From Argentina anserina (taxonomy: Eukaryota; Streptophyta; Magnoliopsida; Rosales; Rosaceae): a stretch of DNA of 64,000 nucleotides. The stretch is taken from the NCBI RefSeq assembly GCF_933775445.1, contig NW_026089450.1, positions 124,001-188,000 on the forward strand, written 5' to 3'. Shown here in pieces: positions 9,676-24,600 of this stretch; within the stretch, counting starts at the first letter, position 1; every line of letters starts with the position of its first letter. Position numbers and translations under genes: made by a program. Below the pieces are notes generated by a model, which saw only the letters and a list, made by a program, of their open reading frames with translations, was not told where the DNA came from and searched no databases.

Positions 9676-12600
9676 CAATTGGAATAGTAAAGATACGCAA
9701 ACGATGTAAAGATACACAATTGGAATAGTAAAGATACGCAAACGAAGTAAAGATACTCAGTTTGAAAGAAACACACTCGCACACTTGCAAAACTCTCAAA
9801 TTCAATAGAAACTCGCATCAGAAGCCTTACAGAAAGATACTCAAACGAGTAATGAAAAGATACACAATTGGAATCGTAAAGATACGCAAACGATGTAAAG
9901 ATACTCAGTTTGAAGGAAACACACTCCCACACTTGCAAAACTCTCAAATACAATAGAAACTCGCATCAGAAGCCTTACAGAAAGATACTCAAACGAGTAA
10001 TGAAAAGATACACAATTGGAATAGTAAAGATACGCAAACGATGTAAAGATACACAATTGGAATAGTAAAGATACGCAAACGATGTAAAGATACTCAGTTT
10101 GAAAGAAACACACTCCCACACTTGCAAAACTCTCAAATACAATAGAAACTCGCATCAGAATCCTTACAGAAAGATACTCAAACGAGAAATGAAAAGATAC
10201 ACAATTGGAATAGTAAAGATACGCAAACGATGTAAAGATACACAATTGGAATAGTAAAGATACGCAAACGAAGTAAAGATACTCAGTTTGAAAGAAACAC
10301 ACTCCCACACTTGCAAAACTCTCAAATTCAATAGAAACTCGCATCAGAAGCCTTACAGAAAGATACTCAAACGAGTAATGAAAAGATACACAATTGGAAT
10401 CGTAAAGATACGCAAACGATGTAAAGATACTCAGTTTGAAGGAAACACACTCCCACACTTGCAAAACTCTCAAATACAATAGAAACTCGCATCAGAAACC
10501 TTACAGAAAGATACTCAAACGAGAAATGAAAAGATACACAATTGGAATAGTAAAGATACGCAAACGATGTAAAGATACACAATTGGAATAGTAAAGATAC
10601 GCAAACGATGTAAAGATACACAATTGGAATAGTAAAGATACGCAAACGATGTAAAGATACTCAGTTTGAAAAAACACACTCCCACACTTGCAAAACTCTC
10701 AAATTCAATAGAAACTCGCATCAGAAGACTTACAGAAAGATACTCAAACGAGAAATGAAAAGATACACACTTGGAATAGTAAAGATACGCAAACGATGTA
10801 AAGATACTCAATTGGAATAGTAAAGATACGCAAACGATGTAAAGATACTCAGTTGGAAAGAAACACACTCCCACACTTGCAAAACTCTCAAATTCAATAG
10901 AAACTCGCATCAGAAAGCCTTACAGAAAGATACTCAAACGAGAAATGAAAAGATACACAATTGGAATCGTAAAGATACGCAAACGATGTAAAGATACTCA
11001 GTTTGAAGGAAACACACTCCCACACTTGCAAAACTCTCAAATACAATAGAAACTCGCATCAGAAGCCTTACAGAAAGATACTCAAACGAGTAATGAAAAG
11101 ATACACAATTGGAATAGTAAAGATACGCAAACGATGTAAAGATACACAATTGGAATAGTAAAGATACGCAAACGATGTAAAGATACTCAGTTTGAAAGAA
11201 ACACACTCCCACACTTGCAAAACTCTCAAATACAATAGAAACTCGCATCAGAATCCTTACAGAAAGATACTCAAACGAGAAATGAAAAGATACACAATTG
11301 GAATAGTAAAGATACGCAAACGATGTAAAGATACACAATTGGAATAGTAAAGATACGCAAACGAAGTAAAGATACTCAGTTTGAAAGAAACACACTCCCA
11401 CACTTGCAAAACTCTCAAATTCAATAGAAACTCGCATCAGAAGCCTTACAGAAAGATACTCAAACGAGAAATGAAAAGATACACAATTGGAATAGTAAAG
11501 ATACGCAAACGATGTAAAGATACACAATTGGAATCGTAAAGATACGCAAACGATGTAAAGATACTCAGTTTGAAGGAAACACACTCCCACACTTGCAAAA
11601 CTCTCAAATACAATAGAAACTCGCATCAGAAGCCTTACAGAAAGATACTCAAACGAGTAATGAAAAGATACACAATTGGAATAGTAAAGATACGCAAACG
11701 ATGTAAAGATACACAATTGGAATAGTAAAGATACGCAAACGATGTAAAGATACTCAGTTTTAAAGAAACACACTCCCACACTTGCAAAACTCTCAAATTC
11801 AATAGAAACTCGCATCCGAAAGCCTTACAGAAAGATACTCAAACGAGAAATGAAAAGATACACAATTGGAATAGTAAAGATACGCAAACGATGTAAAGAT
11901 ACACAATTGGAATAGTAAAGATACGCAAACGAAGTAAAGATACTCAGTTTGAAAGAAACACACTCGCACACTTGCAAAACTCTCAAATTCAATAGAAACT
12001 CGCATCAGAAGCCTTACAGAAAGATACTCAAACGAGTAATGAAAAGATACACAATTGGAATCGTAAAGATACGCAAACGATGTAAAGATACTCAGTTTGA
12101 AGGAAACACACTCCCACACTTGCAAAACTCTCAAATACAATAGAAACTCGCATCAGAAGCCTTACAGAAAGATACTCAAACGAGTAATGAAAAGATACAC
12201 AATTGGAATAGTAAAGATAGGCAAACGATGTAAAGATACACAATTGGAATAGTAAAGATACGCAAACGATGTAAAGATACTCAGTTTGAAAGAAACACAC
12301 TCCCACACTTGCAAAACTCTCAAATACAATAGAAACTCGCATCAGAATCCTTACAGAAAGATACTCAAACGAGAAATGAAAAGATACACAATTGGAATAG
12401 TAAAGATACGCAAACGATGTAAAGATACACAATTGGAATAGTAAAGATACGCAAACGAAGTAAAGATACTCAGTTTGAAAGAAACACACTCCCACACTTG
12501 CAAAACTCTCAAATTCAATAGAAACTCGCATCAGAAGCCTTACAGAAAGATACTCAAACGAGAAATGAAAAGATACACAATTGGAATAGTAAAGATACGC

Positions 12601-15600
12601 AAACGATGTAAAGATACACAATTGGAATAGTAAAGATACGCAAACGATGTAAAGATACACAATTGGAATAGTAAAGATACGCAAACGATGTAAAGATACT
12701 CAGTTTGAAAAAACACACTCCCACACTTGCAAAACTCTCAAATTCAATAGAAACTCGCATCAGAAGACTTACAGAAAGATACTCAAACGAGAAATGAAAA
12801 GATACACACTTGGAATAGTAAAGATACGCAAACGATGTAAAGATACTCAATTGGAATAGTAAAGATACGCAAACGATGTAAAGATACTCAGTTGGAAAGA
12901 AACACACTCCCACACTTGCAAAACTCTCAAATTCAATAGAAACTCGCATCAGAAAGCCTTACAGAAAGATACTCAAACGAGAAATGAAAAGATACACAAT
13001 TGGAATCGTAAAGATACGCAAACGATGTAAAGATACTCAGTTTGAAGGAAACACACTCCCACACTTGCAAAACTCTCAAATACAATAGAAACTCGCATCA
13101 GAAGCCTTACAGAAAGATACTCAAACGAGTAATGAAAAGATACACAATTGGAATAGTAAAGATACGCAAACGATGTAAAGATACACAATTGGAATAGTAA
13201 AGATACGCAAACGATGTAAAGATACTCAGTTTGAAAGAAACACACTCCCACACTTGCAAAACTCTCAAATACAATAGAAACTCGCATCAGAATCCTTACA
13301 GAAAGATACTCAAACGAGAAATGAAAAGATACACAATTGGAATAGTAAAGATACGCAAACGATGTAAAGATACACAATTGGAATAGTAAAGATACGCAAA
13401 CGAAGTAAAGATACTCAGTTTGAAAGAAACACACTCCCACACTTGCAAAACTCTCAAATTCAATAGAAACTCGCATCAGAAGCCTTACAGAAAGATACTC
13501 AAACGAGAAATGAAAAGATACACAATTGGAATAGTAAAGATACGCAAACGATGTAAAGATACTCAATTGGAATAGTAAAGATACGCAAACGATGTAAAGA
13601 TACTCAGTTGGAAAGAAACACACTCCCACACTTGCAAAACTCTCAAATTCAATAGAAACTCGCATCAGAAAGCCTTACAGAAAGATACTCAAACGAGAAA
13701 TGAAAAGATACACAATTGGAATCGTAAAGATACGCAAACGATGTAAAGATACTCAGTTTGAAGGAAACACACTCCCACACTTGCAAAACTCTCAAATACA
13801 ATAGAAACTCGCATCAGAAGCCTTACAGAAAGATACTCAAACGAGTAATGAAAAGATACACAATTGGAATAGTAAAGATACGCAAACGATGTAAAGATAC
13901 ACAATTGGAATAGTAAAGATACGCAAACGATGTAAAGATACTCAGTTTGAAAGAAACACACTCCCACACTTGCAAAACTCTCAAATACAATAGAAACTCG
14001 CATCAGAATCCTTACAGAAAGATACTCAAACGAGAAATGAAAAGATACACAATTGGAATAGTAAAGATACGCAAACGATGTAAAGATACACAATTGGAAT
14101 AGTAAAGATACGCAAACGAAGTAAAGATACTCAGTTTGAAAGAAACACACTCCCACACTTGCAAAACTCTCAAATTCAATAGAAACTCGCATCAGAAGCC
14201 TTACAGAAAGATACTCAAACGAGAAATGAAAAGATACACAATTGGAATAGTAAAGATACGCAAACGATTTAAAGATACACAATTGGAATCGTAAAGATAC
14301 GCAAACGATGTAAAGATACTCAGTTTGAAGGAAACACACTCCCACACTTGCAAAACTCTCAAATACAATAGAAACTCGCATCAGAAGCCTTACAGAAAGA
14401 TACTCAAACGAGTAATGAAAAGATACACAATTGGAATAGTAAAGATACGCAAACGATGTAAAGATACACAATTGGAATAGTAAAGATACGCAAACGATGT
14501 AAAGATACTCAGTTTTAAAGAAACACACTCCCACACTTGCAAAACTCTCAAATTCAATAGAAACTCGCATCCGAAAGCCTTACAGAAAGATACTCAAACG
14601 AGAAATGAAAAGATACACAATTGGAATAGTAAAGATACGCAAACGATGTAAAGATACACAATTGGAATAGTAAAGATACGCAAACGAAGTAAAGATACTC
14701 AGTTTGAAAGAAACACACTCGCACACTTGCAAAACTCTCAAATTCAATAGAAACTCGCATCAGAAGCCTTACAGAAAGATACTCAAACGAGTAATGAAAA
14801 GATACACAATTGGAATCGTAAAGATACGCAAACGATGTAAAGATACTCAGTTTGAAGGAAACACACTCCCACACTTGCAAAACTCTCAAATACAATAGAA
14901 ACTCGCATCAGAAGCCTTACAGAAAGATACTCAAACGAGTAATGAAAAGATACACAATTGGAATAGTAAAGATAGGCAAACGATGTAAAGATACACAATT
15001 GGAATAGTAAAGATACGCAAACGATGTAAAGATACTCAGTTTGAAAGAAACACACTCCCACACTTGCAAAACTCTCAAATACAATAGAAACTCGCATCAG
15101 AATCCTTACAGAAAGATACTCAAACGAGAAATGAAAAGATACACAATTGGAATAGTAAAGATACGCAAACGATGTAAAGATACACAATTGGAATAGTAAA
15201 GATACGCAAACGAAGTAAAGATACTCAGTTTGAAAGAAACACACTCCCACACTTGCAAAACTCTCAAATTCAATAGAAACTCGCATCAGAAGCCTTACAG
15301 AAAGATACTCAAACGAGTAATGAAAAGATACACAATTGGAATCGTAAAGATACGCAAACGATGTAAAGATACTCAGTTTGAAGGAAACACACTCCCACAC
15401 TTGCAAAACTCTCAAATACAATAGAAACTCGCATCAGAAACCTTACAGAAAGATACTCAAACGAGAAATGAAAAGATACACAATTGGAATAGTAAAGATA
15501 CGCAAACGATGTAAAGATACACAATTGGAATAGTAAAGATACGCAAACGATGTAAAGATACACAATTGGAATAGTAAAGATACGCAAACGATGTAAAGAT

Positions 15601-18600
15601 ACTCAGTTTGAAAGAAACACACTCCCACACTTGCAAAACTCTCAAATACAATAGAAACTCGCATCAGAATCCTTACAGAAAGATACTCAAACGAGAAATG
15701 AAAAGATACACAATTGGAATAGTAAAGATACGCAAACGATGTAAAGATACACAATTGGAATAGTAAAGATACGCAAACGATGTAAAGATACTCAGTTTGA
15801 AAGAAACACACTCCCACACTTGCAAAACTCTCAAATACAATAGAAACTCGCATCAGAAGCCTTACAGAAATATACTCAAACGAGAAATGAAAAGATACAC
15901 AATTGGAATAGTAAAGATACGCAAACGATGTAAAGATACTCAGTTTGAAAGAAACACACTCCCACACTTGCAAAACTCTCAAATACAATAGAAACTCGCA
16001 TCAGAAGCCTTACAGAAAGATACTCAAACGAGAAATGAAAAGATACACAATTGGAATAGTAAAGATACGCAAACGATGTAAAGATACTCAGTTTGAAAGA
16101 AACACACTCCCACACTTGCAAAACTCTCAAAATCAATAGAAACTAGCATCAGAAAGCCTTACAGAAAGATACTCAAACGAGAAATGAAAAGATAGACAAT
16201 TGGAATAGTAAAGATATGCAAACGATGTAAAGATACTCAGTTTGAAAGAAACACACTCCCACACTTGCAAAACTCTCAAATATAATAGAAACTAGCATCA
16301 GAAGCCTTACAGAAAGATACTCAAACGAGAAATGAAAAGATACACAATTGGAATTGTAAAGATACGCAAACGATGTAAAGATACTCAGTTTGAAAGAAAC
16401 ACACTCCCACACTTGCAAAACTCTCAAATACAATAGAAACTCGCATCAGAAGCCTTACAGAAAGATACTCAAACGAGTAATGAAAAGATACACAATTGGA
16501 ATAGTAAAGATAGGCAAACGATGTAAAGATACACAATTGGAATAGTAAAGATACGCAAACGATGTAAAGATACTCAGTTTGAAAGAAACACACTCCCACA
16601 CTTGCAAAACTCTCAAATACAATAGAAACTCGCATCAGAATCCTTACAGAAAGATACTCAAACGAGAAATGAAAAGATACACAATTGGAATAGTAAAGAT
16701 ACGCAAACGATGTAAAGATACACAATTGGAATAGTAAAGATACGCAAACGAAGTAAAGATACTCAGTTTGAAAGAAACACACTCCCACACTTGCAAAACT
16801 CTCAAATTCAATAGAAACTCGCATCAGAAGCCTTACAGAAAGATACTCAAACGAGTAATGAAAAGATACACAATTGGAATCGTAAAGATACGCAAACGAT
16901 GTAAAGATACTCAGTTTGAAGGAAACACACTCCCACACTTGCAAAACTCTCAAATACAATAGAAACTCGCATCAGAAACCTTACAGAAAGATACTCAAAC
17001 GAGAAATGAAAAGATACACAATTGGAATAGTAAAGATACGCAAACGATGTAAAGATACACAATTGGAATAGTAAAGATACGCAAACGATGTAAAGATACA
17101 CAATTGGAATAGTAAAGATACGCAAACGATGTAAAGATACTCAGTTTGAAAGAAACACACTCCCACACTTGCAAAACTCTCAAATACAATAGAAACTCGC
17201 ATCAGAATCCTTACAGAAAGATACTCAAACGAGAAATGAAAAGATACACAATTGGAATAGTAAAGATACGCAAACGATGTAAAGATACACAATTGGAATA
17301 GTAAAGATACGCAAACGAAGTAAAGATACTCAGTTTGAAAGAAACACACTCCCACACTTGCAAAACTCTCAAATTCAATAGAAACTCGCATCAGAAGCCT
17401 TACAGAAAGATACTCAAACGAGTAATGAAAAGATACACAATTGGAATCGTAAAGATACGCAAACGATGTAAAGATACTCAGTTTGAAGGAAACACACTCC
17501 CACACTTGCAAAACTCTCAAATACAATAGAAACTCGCATCAGAAACCTTACAGAAAGATACTCAAACGAGAAATGAAAAGATACACAATTGGAATAGTAA
17601 AGATACGCAAACGATGTAAAGATACACAATTGGAATAGTAAAGATACGCAAACGATGTAAAGATACACAATTGGAATAGTAAAGATACGCAAACGAAGTA
17701 AAGATACTCAGTTTGAAAGAAACACACTCCCACACTTGCAAAACTCTCAAATTCAATAGACACTCGCATCAGAAGCCTTACGGAAAGATACTCAAACGAG
17801 AAATAAAAAGATACACAATTGGAATAGTAAAGATACGCAAACGATGTAAAGATACTCAATTGGAACAGTAAAGATACGCAAACGATGTAAAGATACTCAG
17901 TTTGAAAGAAACACACTCCCACACTTGGAAAACTCTCAAATACAATAGAAACTCGCATCAGAAGCCTTTCAGACAGATACTCAAACGAGAAATGAAAAGA
18001 TACACAATTGGAATAGTAAAGATACGCAAACGATGTAAAGATACACAATTGGAATAGTTAAGATACGCAAACGATGTAAAGATACTCAGTTTGAAAGAAA
18101 CACACTCCCACACTTGCAAAACTCTCAAATTCAATAGAAACTCGCATCAGAAGCCTTACGGAAAGATACTCAAACGAGAAATGAAAAGATACACAATTGG
18201 AATAGTAAAGATACGCAAACGATGTAAAGATACTCAATTGGAACAGTAAAGATACGCAAACGATGCAAAGATACTCAGTTTGAAAGAAACACACTCCCAC
18301 ACTTGGAAAACTCTCAAATACAATAGAAACTCGCATCAGAAGCCTTTCAGACAGATACTCAAACGAGAAATGAAAAGATACACAATTGGAATAGTAAAGA
18401 TACGCAAACGATGTAAAGATACACAATTGGAATAGTAAAGATACGCAAACGATGTAAAGATACTCAGTTTGAAAGAAACACACTCCCACCCTTGCAAAAC
18501 TCTCAAATTCAATAGACACTCGCATCAGAAGCCTTACGGAAAGATACTCAAACGAGAAATAAAAAGATACACAATTGGAATAGTAAAGATACGCAAACGA

Positions 18601-21600
18601 TGTAAAGATACTCAATTGGAACAGTAAAGATACGCAAACGATGTAAAGATACTCAGTTTGAAAGAAACACACTCCCACACTTGGAAAACTCTCAAATACA
18701 ATAGAAACTCGCATCAGAAGCCTTTCAGACAGATACTCAAACGAGAAATGAAAAGATACACAATTGGAATAGTAAAGATACGCAAACGATGTAAAGATAC
18801 ACAATTGGAATAGTTAAGATACGCAAACGATGTAAAGATACTCAGTTTGAAAGAAACACACTCCCACACTTGCAAAACTCTCAAATTCAATAGAAACTCG
18901 CATCAGAAGCCTTACGGAAAGATACTCAAACGAGAAATGAAAAGATACACAATTGGAATAGTAAAGATACGCAAACGATGTAAAGATACTCAATTGGAAC
19001 AGTAAAGATACGCAAACGATGCAAAGATACTCAGTTTGAAAGAAACACACTCCCACACTTGGAAAACTCTCAAATACAATAGAAACTCGCATCAGAAGCC
19101 TTTCAGACAGATACTCAAACGAGAAATGAAAAGATACACAATTGGAATAGTAAAGATACGCAAACGATGTAAAGATACACAATTGGAATCGTAAAGATAC
19201 GCAAACGATGTAAAGATACTCAGTTTGAAGGAAACACACTCCCACACTTGCAAAACTCTCAAATACAATAGAAACTCGCATCAGAAGCCTTACAGAAAGA
19301 TACTCAAACGAGTAATGAAAAGATACACAATTGGAATAGTAAAGATACGCAAACGATGTAAAGATACACAATTGGAATAGTAAAGATACGCAAACGATGC
19401 AAAGATACTCAGTTTGAAAGAAACACACTCCCACACTTGCAAAACTCTCAAATACAATAGAAACTCGCATCAGAAGCCTTTCAGACAGATACTCAAACGA
19501 GAAATGAAAAGATACATAATTGGAATAGTAAAGATACGCAAACGATGTAAAGATACACAATTGGAATCGTAAAGATACGCAAACGATGTAAAGATACTCA
19601 GTTTGAAGGAAACACACTCCCACACTTGCAAAACTCTCAAATACAATAGAAACTCGCATCAGAAGCCTTACAGAAAGATACTCAAACGAGTAATGAAAAG
19701 ATACACAATTGGAATAGTAAAGATACGCAAACGATGTAAAGATACACAATTGGAATAGTAAAGATACGCAAACGATGTAAAGATACTCAGTTTGAAAGAA
19801 ACACACTCGCACACTTGCAAAACTCTCAAATTCAATAGAAACTCGCATCAGAAGCCTTACAGAAAGATACTCAAACGAGTAATGAAAAGATACACAATTG
19901 GAATCGTAAAGATACGCAAACGATGTAAAGATACTCAGTTTGAAGGAAACACACTCCCACACTTGCAAAACTCTCAAATACAATAGAAACTCGCATCAGA
20001 AGCCTTACAGAAAGATACTCAAACGAGAAATGAAAAGATACACAATTGGAATAGTAAAGATACGCAAACGATGTAAAGATACACAATTGGAATAGTAAAG
20101 ATACGCAAACGAAGTAAAGATACTCAGTTTGAAAGAAACACACTCGCACACTTGCAAAACTCTCAAATTCAATAGAAACTCGCATCAGAAGCCTTACAGA
20201 AAGATACTCAAACGAGTAATGAAAAGATACACAATTGGAATCGTAAAGATACGCAAACGATGTAAAGATACTCAGTTTGAAGGAAACACACTCCCACACT
20301 TGCAAAACTCTCAAATACAATAGAAACTCGCATCAGAAGCCTTACAGAAAGATACTCAAACGAGTAATGAAAAGATACACAATTGGAATAGTAAAGATAC
20401 GCAAACGATGTAAAGATACACAATTGGAATAGTAAAGATACGCAAACGATGTAAAGATACTCAGTTTGAAAGAAACACACTCCCACACTTGCAAAACTCT
20501 CAAATACAATAGAAACTCGCATCAGAATCCTTACAGAAAGATACTCAAACGAGAAATGAAAAGATACACAATTGGAATAGTAAAGATACGCAAACGATGT
20601 AAAGATACTCAATTGGAACAGTAAAGATACGCAAACGATGTAAAGATACTCAGTTTGAAAGAAACACACTCCCACACTTGGAAAACTCTCAAATACAATA
20701 GAAACTCGCATCAGAAGCCTTTCAGACAGATACTCAAACGAGAAATGAAAAGATACACAATTGGAATAGTAAAGATACGCAAACGATGTAAAGATACTCA
20801 GTTTGAAAGAAACACACTCCCACACTTGGAAAACTCTCAAATACAATAGAAACTCGCATCAGAAGCCTTTCAGACAGATACTCAAACGAGTAATGAAAAG
20901 ATACACAATTGGAATCGTAAAGATACGCAAACGATGTAAAGATACTCAGTTTGAAGGAAACACACTCCCACACTTGCAAAACTCTCAAATACAATAGAAA
21001 CTCGCATCAGAAGCCTTACAGAAAGATACTCAAACGAGAAATGAAAAGATACACAATTGGAATAGTAAAGATACGCAAACGATGTAAAGATACACAATTG
21101 GAATAGTAAAGATACGCAAACGAAGTAAAGATACTCAGTTTGAAAGAAACACACTCGCACACTTGCAAAACTCTCAAATTCAATAGAAACTCGCATCAGA
21201 AGCCTTACAGAAAGATACTCAAACGAGTAATGAAAAGATACACAATTGGAATCGTAAAGATACGCAAACGATGTAAAGATACTCAGTTTGAAGGAAACAC
21301 ACTCCCACACTTGCAAAACTCTCAAATACAATAGAAACTCGCATCAGAAGCCTTACAGAAAGATACTCAAACGAGTAATGAAAAGATACACAATTGGAAT
21401 AGTAAAGATACGCAAACGATGTAAAGATACACAATTGGAATAGTAAAGATACGCAAACGATGTAAAGATACTCAGTTTGAAAGAAACACACTCCCACACT
21501 TGCAAAACTCTCAAATACAATAGAAACTCGCATCAGAAGCCTTACAGAAAGATACTCAAACGAGAAATGAAAAGATACACAATTGGAATAGTAAAGATAC

Positions 21601-24600
21601 GCAAACGATGTAAAGATACTCAATTGGAACAGTAAAGATACGCAAACGATGTAAAGATACTCAGTTTGAAAGAAACACACTCCCACACTTGGAAAACTCT
21701 CAAATACAATAGAAACTCGCATCAGAAGCCTTTCAGACAGATACTCAAACGAGAAATGAAAAGATACACAATTGGAATAGTAAAGATACGCAAACGATGT
21801 AAAGATACTCAGTTTGAAAGAAACACACTCCCACACTTGCAAAACTCTCAAATTCAATAGAAACTCGCATCAGAAGCCTTACGGAAAGATACTCAAACGA
21901 GAAATGAAAAGATACACAATTGGAATAGTAAAGATACGCAAACGATGTAAAGATACTCAATTGGAACAGTAAAGATACGCAAACGATGTAAAGATACTCA
22001 GTTTGAAAGAAACACACTCCCACACTTGGAAAACTCTCAAATACAATAGAAACTCGCATCAGAAGCCTTTCAGACAGATACTCAAACGAGAAATGAAAAG
22101 ATACACAATTGGAATAGTAAAGATACGCAAACGATGTAAACATACACAATTGGAATAGTAAAGATACGCAAACGATGTAAAGATACTCAGTTTTAAAGAA
22201 ACACACTCCCACACTTGCAAAACTCTCAAATTCAATAGAAACTCGCATCCGAAAGCCTTACAGAAAGATACTCAAACGAGAAATGAAAAGATACACAATT
22301 GGAATAGTAAAGATACGCAAACGATGTAAAGATACACAATTGGAATAGTAAAGATACGCAAACGATGTAAAGATACACAATTGGAATAGTAAAGATACGC
22401 AAACGATGTAAAGATACTCAGTTTGAAAAAACACACTCCCACACTTGGAAAACTCTCAAATACAATAGAAACTCGCATCAGAAGCCTTTCAGACAGATAT
22501 TCAAACGAGAAATGAAAAGATACACAATTGGAATAGTAAAGATACGCAAACGATGTAAAGATACACAATTGGAATAGTAAAGATACGCAAACGATGTAAA
22601 GATACTCAGTTTTAAAGAAACACACTCCCACACTTGCAAAACTCTCAAATTCAATAGAAACTCGCATCCGAAAGCCTTACAGAAAGATACTCAAACGAGA
22701 AATGAAAAGATACACAATTGGAATAGTAAAGATACGCAAACGATGTAAAGATACACAATTGGAATAGTAAAGATACGCAAACGAAGTAAAGATACTCAGT
22801 TTGAAAGAAACACACTCGCACACTTGCAAAACTCTCAAATTCAATAGAAACTCGCATCAGAAGCCTTACAGAAAGATACTCAAACGAGTAATGAAAAGAT
22901 ACACAATTGGAATCGTAAAGATACGCAAACGATGTAAAGATACTCAGTTTGAAGGAAACACACTCCCACACTTGCAAAACTCTCAAATACAATAGAAACT
23001 CGCATCAGAAGCCTTACAGAAAGATACTCAAACGAGTAATGAAAAGATACACAATTGGAATAGTAAAGATAGGCAAACGATGTAAAGATACACAATTGGA
23101 ATAGTAAAGATACGCAAACGATGTAAAGATACTCAGTTTGAAAGAAACACACTCCCACACTTGCAAAACTCTCAAATACAATAGAAACTCGCATCAGAAT
23201 CCTTACAGAAAGATACTCAAACGAGAAATGAAAAGATACACAATTGGAATAGTAAAGATACGCAAACGATGTAAAGATACACAATTGGAATAGTAAAGAT
23301 ACGCAAACGAAGTAAAGATACTCAGTTTGAAAGAAACACACTCCCACACTTGCAAAACTCTCAAATTCAATAGAAACTCGCATCAGAAGCCTTACAGAAA
23401 GATACTCAAACGAGTAATGAAAAGATACACAATTGGAATCGTAAAGATACGCAAACGATGTAAAGATACTCAGTTTGAAGGAAACACACTCCCACACTTG
23501 CAAAACTCTCAAATACAATAGAAACTCGCATCAGAAGCCTTACAGAAAGATACTCAAACGAGAAATGAAAAGATACACAATTGGAATAGTAAAGATACGC
23601 AAACGATGTAAAGATACACAATTGGAATAGTAAAGATACGCAAACGATGTAAAGATACACAATTGGAATAGTAAAGATACGCAAACGATGTAAAGATACT
23701 CAGTTTGAAAGAAACACACTCCCACACTTGCAAAACTCTCAAATACAATAGAAACTCGCATCAGAATCCTTACAGAAAGATACTCAAACGAGAAATGAAA
23801 AGATACACAATTGGAATAGTAAAGATACGCAAACGATGTAAAGATACACAATTGGAATAGTAAAGATACGCAAACGAAGTAAAGATACTCAGTTTGAAAG
23901 AAACACACTCCCACACTTGCAAAACTCTCAAATTCAATAGAAACTCGCATCAGAAGCCTTACAGAAAGATACTCAAACGAGTAATGAAAAGATACACAAT
24001 TGGAATCGTAAAGATACGCAAACGATGTAAAGATACTCAGTTTGAAGGAAACACACTCCCACACTTGCAAAACTCTCAAATACAATAGAAACTCGCATCA
24101 GAAACCTTACAGAAAGATACTCAAACGAGAAATGAAAAGATACACAATTGGAATAGTAAAGATACGCAAACGATGTAAAGATACACAATTGGAATAGTAA
24201 AGATACGCAAACGATGTAAAGATACACAATTGGAATAGTAAAGATACGCAAACGAAGTAAAGATACTCAGTTTGAAAGAAACACATTCCCACACTTGCAA
24301 AACTCTCAAATTCAATAGAAACTCGCATCAGAAGCCTTACAGAAAGATACTCAAACGAGTAATGAAAAGATACACAATTGGAATCGTAAAGATACGCAAA
24401 CGATGTAAAGATACTCAGTTTGAAGGAAACACACTCCCACACTTGCAAAACTCTCAAATACAATAGAAACTCGCATCAGAAACCTTACAGAAAGATACTC
24501 AAACGAGAAATGAAAAGATACACAATTGGAATAGTAAAGATACGCAAACGATGTAAAGATACACAATTGGAATAGTAAAGATACGCAAACGATGTAAAGA

